From: Thalassia testudinum | Taxonomy: Eukaryota; Streptophyta; Magnoliopsida; Alismatales; Hydrocharitaceae | DNA length: 64,000 nucleotides | Direction of reading: 5' to 3' | Assembly (NCBI GenBank): GCA_037157565.1 | Contig: JAZHRO010000014.1 | Location: forward strand, 101,773,501 to 101,837,500 | In this document: positions 46,917-56,755 of the stretch, in pieces | Position numbering within the stretch: position 1 is the stretch's first letter | How the letters are laid out: each line of letters starts with the position of its first letter | Notes under the pieces: model-generated | Database searches by the model: none | The model's input: only the letters and a program-made list of their open reading frames with translations | What the model was told of the DNA's origin: nothing | Position numbers and translations under genes: made by a program

Positions 46917-49616
46917 TGTTCGAATGTTAGATTGGTGTTTTAAGAATGTCGTGTTGCAGTATATCCAAAATAGCGTTTAAACGAATAAATTTTATTACCC
47001 GAAAAAGTTCCGAGGTCGAACACAGGGAGCAAATAGAAATTCACACACTAATCTCAATAATTAATGTAAATGAGCATAATTAATTACTCAAAAGCTAATT
47101 TGCAATGTAGAATATAAGTATATGAAGAGTAAAAAGAATTCTAGACAAAATAATGGTGATTTGGATCGCCAATTATAAGCCTAACACATAGACTATTTAC
47201 TCAAATCTTAATAAAAGGCAGGAATGTGTGATCAGATGTTTGATTTTGCAATCAGCCATCTTAAAAGATGTTGCTACAGTACCCTTTTATGATTTTTCTT
47301 CTGCTTTCTTCTTCTTCACATTGTCCAAACCTTCTTCTTCTTCTTTTGCTTCTGGTTTCTTCTTCCTCTTTGTCTGTTGCGGCTCCCTCTCCTTCACATA
47401 GGGGAGGGGAACTTCTCAAATTAGCTAAGTGTCAGCTAATGTCTTCTGCAGCAAAACCCTCCTAACACCTGTGCAATCTCTCCTTCCCTCTCTCTCTTTG
47501 GCTCCACCCTCCCAGGGCCTTTCTTAGGATAATCGGGTTATTGGACCTAGTGTACCCGGGTCCAGGACTGCCTGCAGTGAGGTAGTAGTCGAGGAGTGCT
47601 TGGTTAGGTAGGTTAACGGGTTAGGCCAAGTCCGCGGGTAGAGATCACGGACGAGACGTGTGTGGGTGAGAGGGACCTCACCCCGTGTGTCTTGAGGCAA
47701 CAAGCCAAAAGCAAAAAATCAATATATTCATTGCCAAACACTTGGTTCTTTACGATGTGGGACTAAATCCACATCCTTTTCCTTGCACATGACTGCTACA
47801 ACTTGCTAAAGAAGATGTGTCCGATTAGCATAGGTGCTAGGGTTATCACACCTAATCAAAGACCTGGGAGTCTGGAGCTATTGGTTCCACACCACTTGGA
47901 GGCGATGCCTGGGGCTTGCATGTCCTGAAGCTCGAAGAACAAGGCCAGAGATGGAGACAGCGGCAGAGCTCCGACCTAACACCTGAAACAAACAAATAAG
48001 GCCTTTCGGCTGCGTCAAAACACCTTAGAAGATTCGCCGGATGTTGGCGAATTAATGGCAATGGTTTCGTGGAAGATAGAGGTGCGTTGTGGTCGAACAG
48101 AGTCGAGGACGGAGGCTGGTGATGGGTTTGTTCGGTGGCGGTTGTGAGAGGTCAATAGGATGAAATAGGATAGGGGTTTTGTTCGAGAATGAGTGGCAGC
48201 ACTTTTGGAAGTGTCGGCGAGGTGGATGGAGTTGTGTAACGAGTGGATGACCTCGCCGGAGGGCGACTGGAGGTGGAGAGGATGAAGGTGAACGGGTGCG
48301 TCGAGGGGATATTTTTGGTGTTTTTGGGTAGGAAATTAACCTAGGAACCTAAAGAGACCTAACTACCTATTCTAAGTGGACGAAAAGGGGAAGGACGGCA
48401 CCGGCTGGTATGGCCAGCGTCGACGAAGATGGATTCTCTGGTAGGAAGGAGCGGCGATGAAGACGTGGAAGGGGACGGCCACTGGTATTGCAGCAAGCGG
48501 AAGAATCTATGGATGAGGAATCCCTTGCTGGTTTTGCGAGAACGGATGAAGGAGGTCAAGGATATCGCCGGAGCTTGCGGAGTTTTTCGATTAGAGAGGA
48601 GGGAAGAGCATGGGGTAACTCCGGCCAAAAATGAGTTTGGGGAACTTGGAGAGGTCTGTGGGTCCTTATAAAGGGCTCTAGAGAGAGTTTTGAGCTTGGA
48701 AGCCAATATTCCAATCTAGGAATGCTCGCCGGAGTAGGATTTTGAAAGATACTCGAATCTCTCATGCGTTCGCATGAGAGATTGGGAAGGCTATGGAGCT
48801 CATGGATGGATTCAGAAGGAAGAGAACTCCTCGATGAATCTCCCTTCCAATTTTGGAAGGGATTGATTGAACAGAGAAGGAGTTCTCTTCAATCAAAGGT
48901 CGTTGGAGCAGGATTCCTCCACGATAATGGTTGAGAGACCTAGTTGTGAGAACAACGAAAAAGTTAGGGGCCTATTTGCAAGAATTTTGAAAGTTAAGTT
49001 CAGAAATGTAATTAGACAGGACCAATTTGCAAACTTGGTTAAGACAAATTCATCTTGGGTCCAAATTTGAATACAAACCTAATTTAGACCTAAGGAATCC
49101 AATGGTGAAGTTGGATTTTGGTTTTGACCATGTTTGACTGGGTAATTTATGCAAAAACCTAAATTAGGGCAAATGACTGTCTGTGGTTCTGTTTTGGGTC
49201 AATATAGGTTCTAATGGTTAAATTGAAAGTTATAAACCCTAGATAATATTTTTATATGAATTTTAAGGGGTTTAGGTGAATTTTATCCTGATCAGAACCT
49301 CAGTTAATTAAGTGGGTCTATTTTTAGGGTTTCAAGTCATTTAATTCTCAGAACACGTGCAAAATCTTTTTTGTCTGGCGTATCCCACTTGTTATCTTTT
49401 TAAGACCAATTGACCTTCATTCAACCCTTGAGAAAACTCATGGTTATGCTGCATTCATGATGAGTTGGTAAAATTACAGTTTTAACCCTAGTTTCTTATT
49501 TTTCTTTCAGAGTGATTTTGCAATGACTTGTGACTCTCTAGCGGTTATGTAGGAGCATTTACTGACTTAATTGGGTCAAAATGATATAGTTATGGCTCAT
49601 GATGGTGTTCCCATCA
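46917..49616 (-). repeat. Element 5 5' LTR, complete (2.7 kb)
   Basis: TGTTCGAATG at 46917 lies beside the primer site and the LTR ends CCATCA at 49616. The minus-strand TATA box is at about 48664-48670. From about 48440 on it resembles the element 6 LTRs, and its U3 resembles that of element 1. Confidence 0.9.
48664..48670 (-). promoter_or_regulatory. TATA box of element 5 LTR
   Basis: CCTTTATAAGG on the minus strand. Confidence 0.45.
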
Positions 49617-50006
49617 CCCAGCCACTGGACCATTCTTTTCTTACTGCCTTTAGGTAAATCTTAGACTAAGGAAGCCACCTACTTAGAAAAAGAAAAGGAA
49701 AGGAAAGTCCAAAAAGAAAAAAAGAAAAGAAAAAGAAAAAGAAAAGGAGAAAAAGAAATAAACAAAAATAAAAGAAATAAGCCACACTTTACCGCACAAG
49801 TATGGCTGACAAGTTATCGTGGGTAACTGCCTATTGGTAGGTTGTCCAGATTCCAACTCAAGAAGTACACGTAAAAATTCCTAAAACACTTAGGAAGAAG
49901 CGGAGAAGTAGAATAAGCCGGGGAGATATGCACTGGATGCACCCTTGTGTTGACCCCATAAAAATAAAAGTAAGGAGAAAGCTACCGGTCGTATAGATAT
50001 ACCTCT
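49617..50006 (+). other. Element 4 3' non-coding region, resumed
   Basis: It starts with CCCAG, the right TSD copy of element 5. It matches the reverse complement of about 34530 down to 34200, including the second GGGTAAC...GTTGTCC motif (49817-49852). At about 50006 it joins LTR sequence of the element 1 type. The PPT and element 4's own 3' LTR are missing. Confidence 0.7.
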
Positions 50007-50041
50007 GTCGCAGAGACCCGCCCATGCCCCCTGCCGACCAC

Positions 50042-50073
50042 CATACCTTCCGTGTGAACGCACGGAAGGTATG
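50042..50073. other. Perfect 13-bp U3 hairpin
   Basis: Arms CATACCTTCCGTG and CACGGAAGGTATG flank loop TGAACG. It is the counterpart of 10656-10687, with pairing kept by compensatory change. Confidence 0.75.
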
Positions 50074-50145
50074 GGTGTCATCTCCAGCCTCACTCTGGCG
50101 AGGCTGGCACGTCGCCAGCCCACCCCTCTCTCTGCGCCAACCCCT

Positions 50146-50153
50146 TTATAAGG
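50146..50153 (+). promoter_or_regulatory. TATA box of truncated LTR
   Basis: TTTATAAGG, aligned with the element 1 TATA box. Confidence 0.5.
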
Positions 50154-51447
50154 ACTGGCACCCCCTACCGACTCCTTCAAGCTTTTCTTTAACGGAGAAA
50201 CCCCACCCCTTCACCCCTTCCTCCTCCGTCAGAAGGCCCGAAGCTTTCGGCGACTTCCTCCTCTACCTCCTCGTCGCTCTGCTGCCCTACCTACAGCAGG
50301 GTTTGCCTTGCTCCCTCGTCCGCGCCGGGCTGTACCTGCCGGTGCCGTCCGCCTGCCTCCTTGTCGCCGCACTCCTCCAGGGCTCCTTCTTCTCCAGCTC
50401 TAGTAGGTACGAGCCGGTTGCTCTGCCCTCCCCCTTCGTCTAATACTTAGGTAAATAGCTTCCTCTCCCCCTCCCTTACATTTTCCCTCTCTTAATTTAC
50501 CTTTTTACTCCACTGCATGCGACTTCCACCTCCACCTGCTCCATCTCCGACCACCTTCTCCGGCGAGTCCATTCCACCTCCACAGACCTCCTCACCCCTC
50601 GCTGACTACCCCAGAAGCTTCCCCTCACTCCACTCAACTGAACCCCTCTCCCCATTCACTGCCCACCACCGCACGCCGGTGGGCCTGGTCCCAGGCGTGA
50701 TACCCGTACCCGATTACCCGACTCTGGGAGAGCGGTCCTAGGAGAGAAATCTAAGAAAGAGAGAGACACGGGGAAGGGTAGGGGTAGGTTTTGCTCTAAC
50801 CCTTGTGTGAGCGTGCAGGAACAGAAGGGGAAGAAGGAAGGAAGGAAAAGAAGAAGGGGAGAAGCCGAAGCCTTAGCCGCTCAGGGCAGCTGAAGAAGAA
50901 GAAGAAACGAAGGAGAGAAACAGAAGAAGAAGAGAAGGAAGGTACTGTAGCAAACCTACAGTTAAGTCGTCTGACCACTGCATTAGATGACGGAAGGGTA
51001 GTGGCCAGAATAGAAAGAAGAGAAAAGAAAGAAGGGCAGTGGCCAGAACAGAAAGAAGAGAAAAGAAAGAAGGAAGCAGGGAAGAAAAGAAAGAAGAAGT
51101 CAGAGAAGAAGAAGATTACCACAGTCGCAGAAGAAGAAAAGAAAAGAAAGAAGAAGAAAGGAAGACTCTGCAGGAAAAAGAAGAGAAGGAGATCAGCTGA
51201 AAGAAAAAGAAGGATAGAAAGAAAAGGAGAGAAGAAGAAGAAGCCAAGAGAAACTCTTGCTCCCTCTCTCTCTATCTTATTTTGTAACATAATAGAGAAC
51301 TTAATTAGACTTCTAGAAGCATAGTTGCTCCCTGAGTTCGACCTCGGGAAAACCTTATTATTCCGAGTAAAAAATATTGTATTAAACTGGTAACTGTTCT
51401 GTCATATACTACAACGAATATAAATAGAGACAGAAGTCACGTCACCA

Positions 51448-52978
51448 GTGGCGGTAGCATGCTGCGAGGGGGGTCGGGGATGGCTGGTGGAGGCAGATTA
51501 GGTCGGAGAACAGTGGGTTGTTTGGTGGGTATTTAGGAAGGGCAATTGACCTAACTAAGTTAGGGCTTTTGCTCCTGGGATCGAGGTGGAGGTGTAGGGA
51601 TGAGCGGTGGCCAATTTAGTGGAGCATAGTGGCCGTGCGAACTCGCCGGAGGTACGCCAGTGAGGTGGAAGACGGGGAGCATGCGAGTGAGATGGTAGTC
51701 GAAATGGAGAGTGGTTGGTGCGTGAATGAAGTAGAGGAGTTAGGGAACTTATCTAGGTAGTTGGCAGACAATGGGGAGTAGAGGTGATGCCGATTGTGGT
51801 GTGGTTGTCGCCGGGGAAGAAGGTAACTTCGGTGAGAAGGGAACGACGAGGAAGATAGAGGGAGAGATGCCCGCTGGTATGGCGCGACGTGGAGGAAGAT
51901 GAATCCACCGCTGGTATTGCGAATGGACAACGAAGAGAGGCAGGGAGAGTTGCCGGAGCTCGAGGAGCTATTCGGCCGAAATAGGAGAGAGGAATTTGGT
52001 GATTTCCGGCCGAAATTGGGTCTGGCCTGGACGGTATGCATTGGGGCTTCTTTTATAGGCCTCTGGAGGACGATTTGAGTTTGGGAAGCAAGCTCCCCAA
52101 GCATGGAAGGTCACTGGAGATGGAAGCTTGAAAGATACCCGAATCCTTTATACGTTCGCATGAGAGATTGGAAAGGTTATTGGGCTTCGGATTTGATTCA
52201 AAGGAAGGGAATTCCTTGACGAACTTTCCTTTCAAATATGAGAGGGATTCGTCAAGGAATAATAGAGAAAATGCCAAATCAAGCTCGTTGGAGTTGTAGG
52301 ATTAGGATTTCATGGTGGCAAGGACCTATTTGTAAAGGATTCAAAAGTTAGGGGCATGTGTGTGAGATAAAAGAGTCAGACAGGATCAAATTGTAAATTA
52401 GGTCAAGATGATCTTAGATTGGGCCAAAATTTTGGTACAAACCTAATTTCGACCTAAGAAATCCAATGGTGAAGTTGGATTTTTTTTGACCTGGTTTAAC
52501 TGAATAATTTATGCAAAAACCCAAATTAGGGTAAAAGTCTGTCTGTCTCTATTTTGGATCAAGATGGGTTTTGATAGTCAAATCAAGCATACCAAATCCT
52601 AGAGAATATTTTTCTATGAATTTTAGAGGGTTTAGGTGAATTTTATCCTGACCAGAACCTCAATTAATTAAGAGGGTCTATTTTTAGGGTTTCAGAAGTT
52701 ATTTAATTCTCAAAGCACTAGAAAACCCTTTTCTGTCTGTATTAACCCACTTATTAGACTCTTAAGACCATTTTACCCTTAATTAACCCATTAGAAATCC
52801 CATGATTGTACTGCAATTGAGATATGCTGTTAAAATTGTAGTTTTACCCCTGTTTTACTATATTTCCCTCAGAATGGATTTGTAGTGAATTACATCTTTC
52901 TAGCAGTTATGTAGGAGCATTTACTCCTTGATAATGACTAATTAAAGCTAGATATGGCTGATGATGATGTTATCATCA
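51448..52978 (-). repeat. Element 6 3' LTR (left copy, truncated)
   Basis: It aligns with 57304-58883 and ends TTATCATCA beside the PPT. The minus-strand TATA box is at about 52051-52058. The left part is replaced by the LTR ending at 51447. Confidence 0.88.
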
Positions 52979-52990
52979 TACCCCCATGCC
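52979..52990 (-). promoter_or_regulatory. Polypurine tract of element 6
   Basis: GGCATGGGGGTA on the minus strand, directly against the LTR. Confidence 0.85.
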
Positions 52991-53810
52991 TACCTTTTGC
53001 TAGTCCCTTATCAAAATCTTACGGAATTAACTTAAATTCTAGACCATATGTTCAGATCTTTGATGTGTGCTTTCTTTTGTAAATTAGGTCAGAATGCCAA
53101 TAGTAAGCCTAGAGGTACTCAAGTACCAACCAAGATCCGAACCTGACTAGCTTTAGCCTTAGTCTATTTGTGGAATAAGGAACTCATCCAAATCAACTTG
53201 TGTTGATTAGCCGCTCCTAATCTAGGTAGCTTTTCAGAACAGAATTAAAGCATTTGCGTGATTTTAATAATTAAGCACACTGAACTAGATTGTGTGTGGA
53301 TTAGGGTGCTTAGATTTTCGAGTCTTGCAAACCAGAGGTCAGTTAACAAGGCCGAATAATCCCTAAGCCTTAGACCTAATACTTAAGCTTCGCATTTTCC
53401 TCAACCTCTTGAGGGCTATATAGATCTTAACGAATACTTGAAGTTTTAAGCCTAAAACAAGCCCAAGAGGCCTAAGATCAACGTTCATACTAATCTCTTT
53501 TGTCTCTTAGCACTTTTGTCTTTTATTTCTTTCTTTTGATTTGGTCTAGAACTAAGTAGATTCCTTAATCTCTTATTAATGACTAACTCCTTTTGTTTCA
53601 AATTAATTGCTCCTTTTTAACATTTAAATAACCTCCTCTCCTTTCCTTTTCTCAAGAATGATTTGCATTTAATTCTTTCAAAATTTCCTCCCCTTTCTCC
53701 ATTTTTGTATTCTTTTTCAATTTTCTATTTTTTTGGTTTTTTGGAATATGTATATTTTTTTTTGAGAACCCTTCAGAATTGTGAATTTTTATGTGTTTGC
53801 ACTTTAACAC

Positions 53811-53844
53811 CCCCCCATGCTTAAGTTTTACAATGTCCTCATTG
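53811..53844 (-). other. Conserved block B in element 6
   Basis: CAATGAGGACATTG on the minus strand (53831-53844), identical to element 1, followed by GCATGGGGGG. Confidence 0.7.
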
Positions 53845-54050
53845 TAAATGGAGAGTATGAAACAGTTTTGGGTTCAGGATTTAGAACAGGATTATCGGGT
53901 AGGTGAATGGGTCGGGATGACTGTTGCAGACGATTTCAAGCTCTGGTACGAGTACTAGAGGTAGAGTCAACTGTTCTAAAACTGAACTCAGAGTGCAATA
54001 GACGTGTAGTGCCGAAAGAATAATCAGAAGGGTCTCAGGTTTTTTTGGAA

Positions 54051-54076
54051 TGACAGGTTGGCTCCCGTTAAGCGCT
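54051..54076 (-). other. Conserved block A in element 6
   Basis: TAGCGCTTAACGGGAGCCAA on the minus strand, against AGCGCTTAACGGGAGGC in element 1. Confidence 0.65.
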
Positions 54077-54320
54077 AAATTCGATGCTTTCAGTCGAGCA
54101 GAAAATGGTATGGAGTGGTCAAATCAGATGAATTTTGTAGAACAAGCACCTTGATCGAAAGCCTGGTTGGTCCAACGAGGTGCTTGTTTAGATCAACAGG
54201 CTAATGATGCAGCCCAAACCCAATAAATCTGGCGGGTTGATAGATGTGGATCAAGAGATGCGGTACCCACCAAATGGTGTGGAGCTCAAAAGGATGTGGA
54301 AGTGTGTAGTTAGGGTTTGG

Positions 54321-55064
54321 CTAAATTGGATCAGCCTGATCAGAGTAGGGATCCTTAAATGAAAAAGAATCAACGGAGGATGTGAGATCCCTACGAGGGT
54401 GATCAGAGAAGGATGTGGCGTGATTTGTAGTCTGATCGATGTTCGAAACCTGATTGAAATGTGGAGGAGAATCATATGCAACCGGTTCATTGAGAGGAGA
54501 ATCAGAGTAGAAATTGAGTCCGGTTGTGGGTCGGGGTTGAAAACGAGTTTGGGAAGGTTTTGCATGTGTAGAAGAGGAGGTGTCTTTCAAATCATTGGCC
54601 TCAGTGTCAGAATCAAAAGACGGGTCATGGATGCTGAGGTCGTAGATTGGCTCGTAATCATCAGGAAACAATAATTCTTCGATATCAGAGTAAGTTTCAA
54701 AATCGTCAGAGAACTTGTGAGAATCATGTACTAAATCTGATTTTGGACTAGAGGTTCCACCATCGAATAAATTAAGATGTGGACAATCAGCAACCTGACT
54801 TGGATCTAACCTAGTTTCATATTCCGAGCTCAAAAAGGTGTCCTTATTTGGCATGGGCTCGAGTTCTTGGCTTGTAGGGAAGACCCAATCAAATCCCAAC
54901 TCTTCCAACTCCTTGGTTTCTGTATCATAGATTGGCGTGACTTCCAAAAAATCAACCTGTGTTTCTGAGGAGGTTGGAGAGGTGCATTCATCAAATAAAG
55001 GCTCAGAATCATAATCTAGATTCAAAATCTGATTTCCATCACACAGGGCCTTGTATCCTCCCAA
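54321..55064 (-). CDS. Element 6 acidic protein, C-terminal part
   Basis: An open frame of 247 codons, rich in Asp, Glu, Ser and Phe, with no motif I can assign. It aligns with 41877-42569 of element 5: WVFPTS, NKDTFLS, LDPSQVA, KFSDDFE, DYEPIYDLSIHDP, TTGLNFYSDSP. In the DYEPIYDL stretch several differences between the copies are synonymous (Asp, Tyr, Ile, Pro codons), which suggests past protein-level selection. About 80 residues present in element 5 are absent here without breaking the frame. The real start probably lies upstream, since N-terminal homology is found out of frame at 55292-55721. Confidence 0.5.
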   Translation of the reverse strand: MGGYKALCDGNQILNLDYDSEPLFDECTSPTSSETQVDFLEVTPIYDTETKELEELGFDWVFPTSQELEPMPNKDTFLSSEYETRLDPSQVADCPHLNLFDGGTSSPKSDLVHDSHKFSDDFETYSDIEELLFPDDYEPIYDLSIHDPSFDSDTEANDLKDTSSSTHAKPSQTRFQPRPTTGLNFYSDSPLNEPVAYDSPPHFNQVSNIDQTTNHATSFSDHPRRDLTSSVDSFSFKDPYSDQADPI

Positions 55065-55721
55065 TAAGGCTCAGATCCAAATTCTAGGTTAAGGGTGTGG
55101 GTTGAATCACTAGAATCTAGATTGGGCTCTACAGGGATGTTAGAATTGGTCTCGAGAGTCACCTTATCAGAATAAGGGACGAAATTTACACCCTCGAGAG
55201 GTTCTGATTCAATTTTGGTATCACAGGTGTCTAGAACATTAGGGCATGTTAGGGTTGGCTCGAAATCGTGATCACCTGCAATTGGATTCTCCTAACCCAT
55301 CTCAAGATTAGGAATGTCAATTGCTATGAAATTTGAATCTGAATTCATTTGAGCTGGGGATCCACAACAAGCTTGATTATCAAACTTGGGATTTGGGAGA
55401 TTATGCTGGTTAATCCAAGATGTCGCAACGGTGTACTGATGCTTATGATCGATAACACATTTCAACATCTGCATTATCTTGTCTCTTCTTTCAAGGTCAT
55501 CTCGGTGTACTTTTCATAGTGATGGCTCAAATCTACACAAGATATACTCACTATTATGCTATCTCTCAATTTCCCAGTATTTTGGCATGAGAACATCCCA
55601 AGTTGCCCCATTTTCTAGTTGTGTCAAAATCAGCTATGCTTGTTCTGAAATGAATGTTGTTGTGTTTGACACATTAACTTGTATATCCTCAAACGAGTCT
55701 GCTAACATGTTAGGTTGCATT
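55065..55721 (-). pseudogene. Element 6 acidic protein, N-terminal remnants
   Basis: An ATG at 55719-55721 opens a frame with IQVNVSNTTTFI and DVLMPKYWE, interrupted by a stop. Then 55292-55474 has ACCGSPAQM and IDIPNLE. These match the first two pieces of the element 5 protein in the same order. Confidence 0.55.
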
Positions 55722-56755
55722 TTTGAATCAAATGGTGGAATCAAGATGTAGAATCAAAACTCAACTTCAGATTGAAGTTGATCAGATATGATAGAAATCC
55801 CTAATATGATCTGTGTATGTGCTCTAAATAGAAAGGATGAGGGACTGGATGTGAATTTTGACCCAATGAAGGCACCTAAAGATTTTTGGATGACTAAGAT
55901 AATTTCGAGGCGGATGTTACCTCTGAATCAGAAATTTGCACACCCGAGAATTACTTAGGCAGCTAGGAAGGGAGAGCCCCGCAAAGACCCCTACACAGTA
56001 GAGCATCCCCACGGGTTACAGGGTTTCCCCCACCTGACCTTCCTTGTCACTGAGGGTCCAGGTAGACCGGAATGTACGAACTTAAGACCTTAACTTTACC
56101 AATTTTGTGTCCTAATTTTTGCCTTTTGATTTCACTTGATTAGAAGTTAATTCAACTTGTGACCTAATTTGGAGGTTGGTTGGACTACAATGTAGACTAA
56201 CTTCACCTGACCTATCCTAAAGATGGCAGAATGAGATCTAGGTCAAGACCTAGAAATCACCCTGATTGACTCTCAGGTTATTAGGTCAAAGGATTTTAGG
56301 GTTCAAGTGAATTTAGAGCCTGATTTTAGGGTTTTTGTTGATTAGATCTTTTCAACCAAGGGCTTGGGTAGCACACAAATGTAGGTGGGTTTGTTTCCTT
56401 TTATGCAGGCAAGTGTGAACTAGCACTCCAGAACCCTAAAATTGAAATCCTAATTGACTCTATTCTGCATCCAATTTGATCTTAACTTGTTCATCTTGGG
56501 CTTCAAGCAAGAAAGATGTTTGCCCAAAGTGATTTAGAAATTACATGTAGTCCCTAATAGGTGCAGACAAATAAGGTAGGGATTCTCTAATAGAATCGTT
56601 TCACTCTTCAATCATATTTGAAAAAACTTTCGCAAATCAAGAAACTTGCTTTTTAAATGATATTTACTATAAAAATAAGGCAGATGATTCCTAATTGATT
56701 GTTTCCTGTTTGGTCTTCCCAAGATTAGGAGGTTGATTAGGGAAGAATAGAGAAG
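55722..56755 (-). other. Element 6 leader
   Basis: It is non-coding and matches element 5 on either side of its solo-LTR insertion. It ends abruptly in TTTCTTAGG at about 56756-56764, where LTR sequence begins. The primer site and roughly 0.6-0.8 kb are deleted. Confidence 0.7.

Larger units (their letters stand above)
39938..49616 (-). mobile_element. Element 5: non-autonomous LTR element with acidic ORF, rearranged
   Basis: A minus-strand element inserted in element 4; host homology is broken at 39937 and resumes at 49617. It has a 5' LTR (46917-49616), a primer site, a broken acidic ORF (41877-43548) and a truncated 3' LTR (39938-41551). A deletion at about 41551 removed the end of the left LTR, the PPT and roughly 1.1 kb of interior. 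A solo-LTR-like sequence is inserted at 43812-45998. No gag or pol motif is found. Confidence 0.85.
50007..51447 (+). repeat. Truncated LTR related to element 1
   Basis: It resembles the element 1 LTR from just before the U3 hairpin to the end: hairpin 50042-50073, TATA 50146, GAA-rich stretch 50820-51250, GAGTTCGACCTCGGGAA near 51330 and CCA end at 51447. About 800 bp of 5' U3 is missing. No primer site follows; LTR sequence of element 6 does. Confidence 0.85.
52991..54320 (-). other. Element 6 3' non-coding region
   Basis: It aligns closely with the post-pol region of element 1 apart from the extra segment of about 500 bp in element 1. Block B is at 53811-53844 and block A at 54051-54076. 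Confidence 0.8.
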
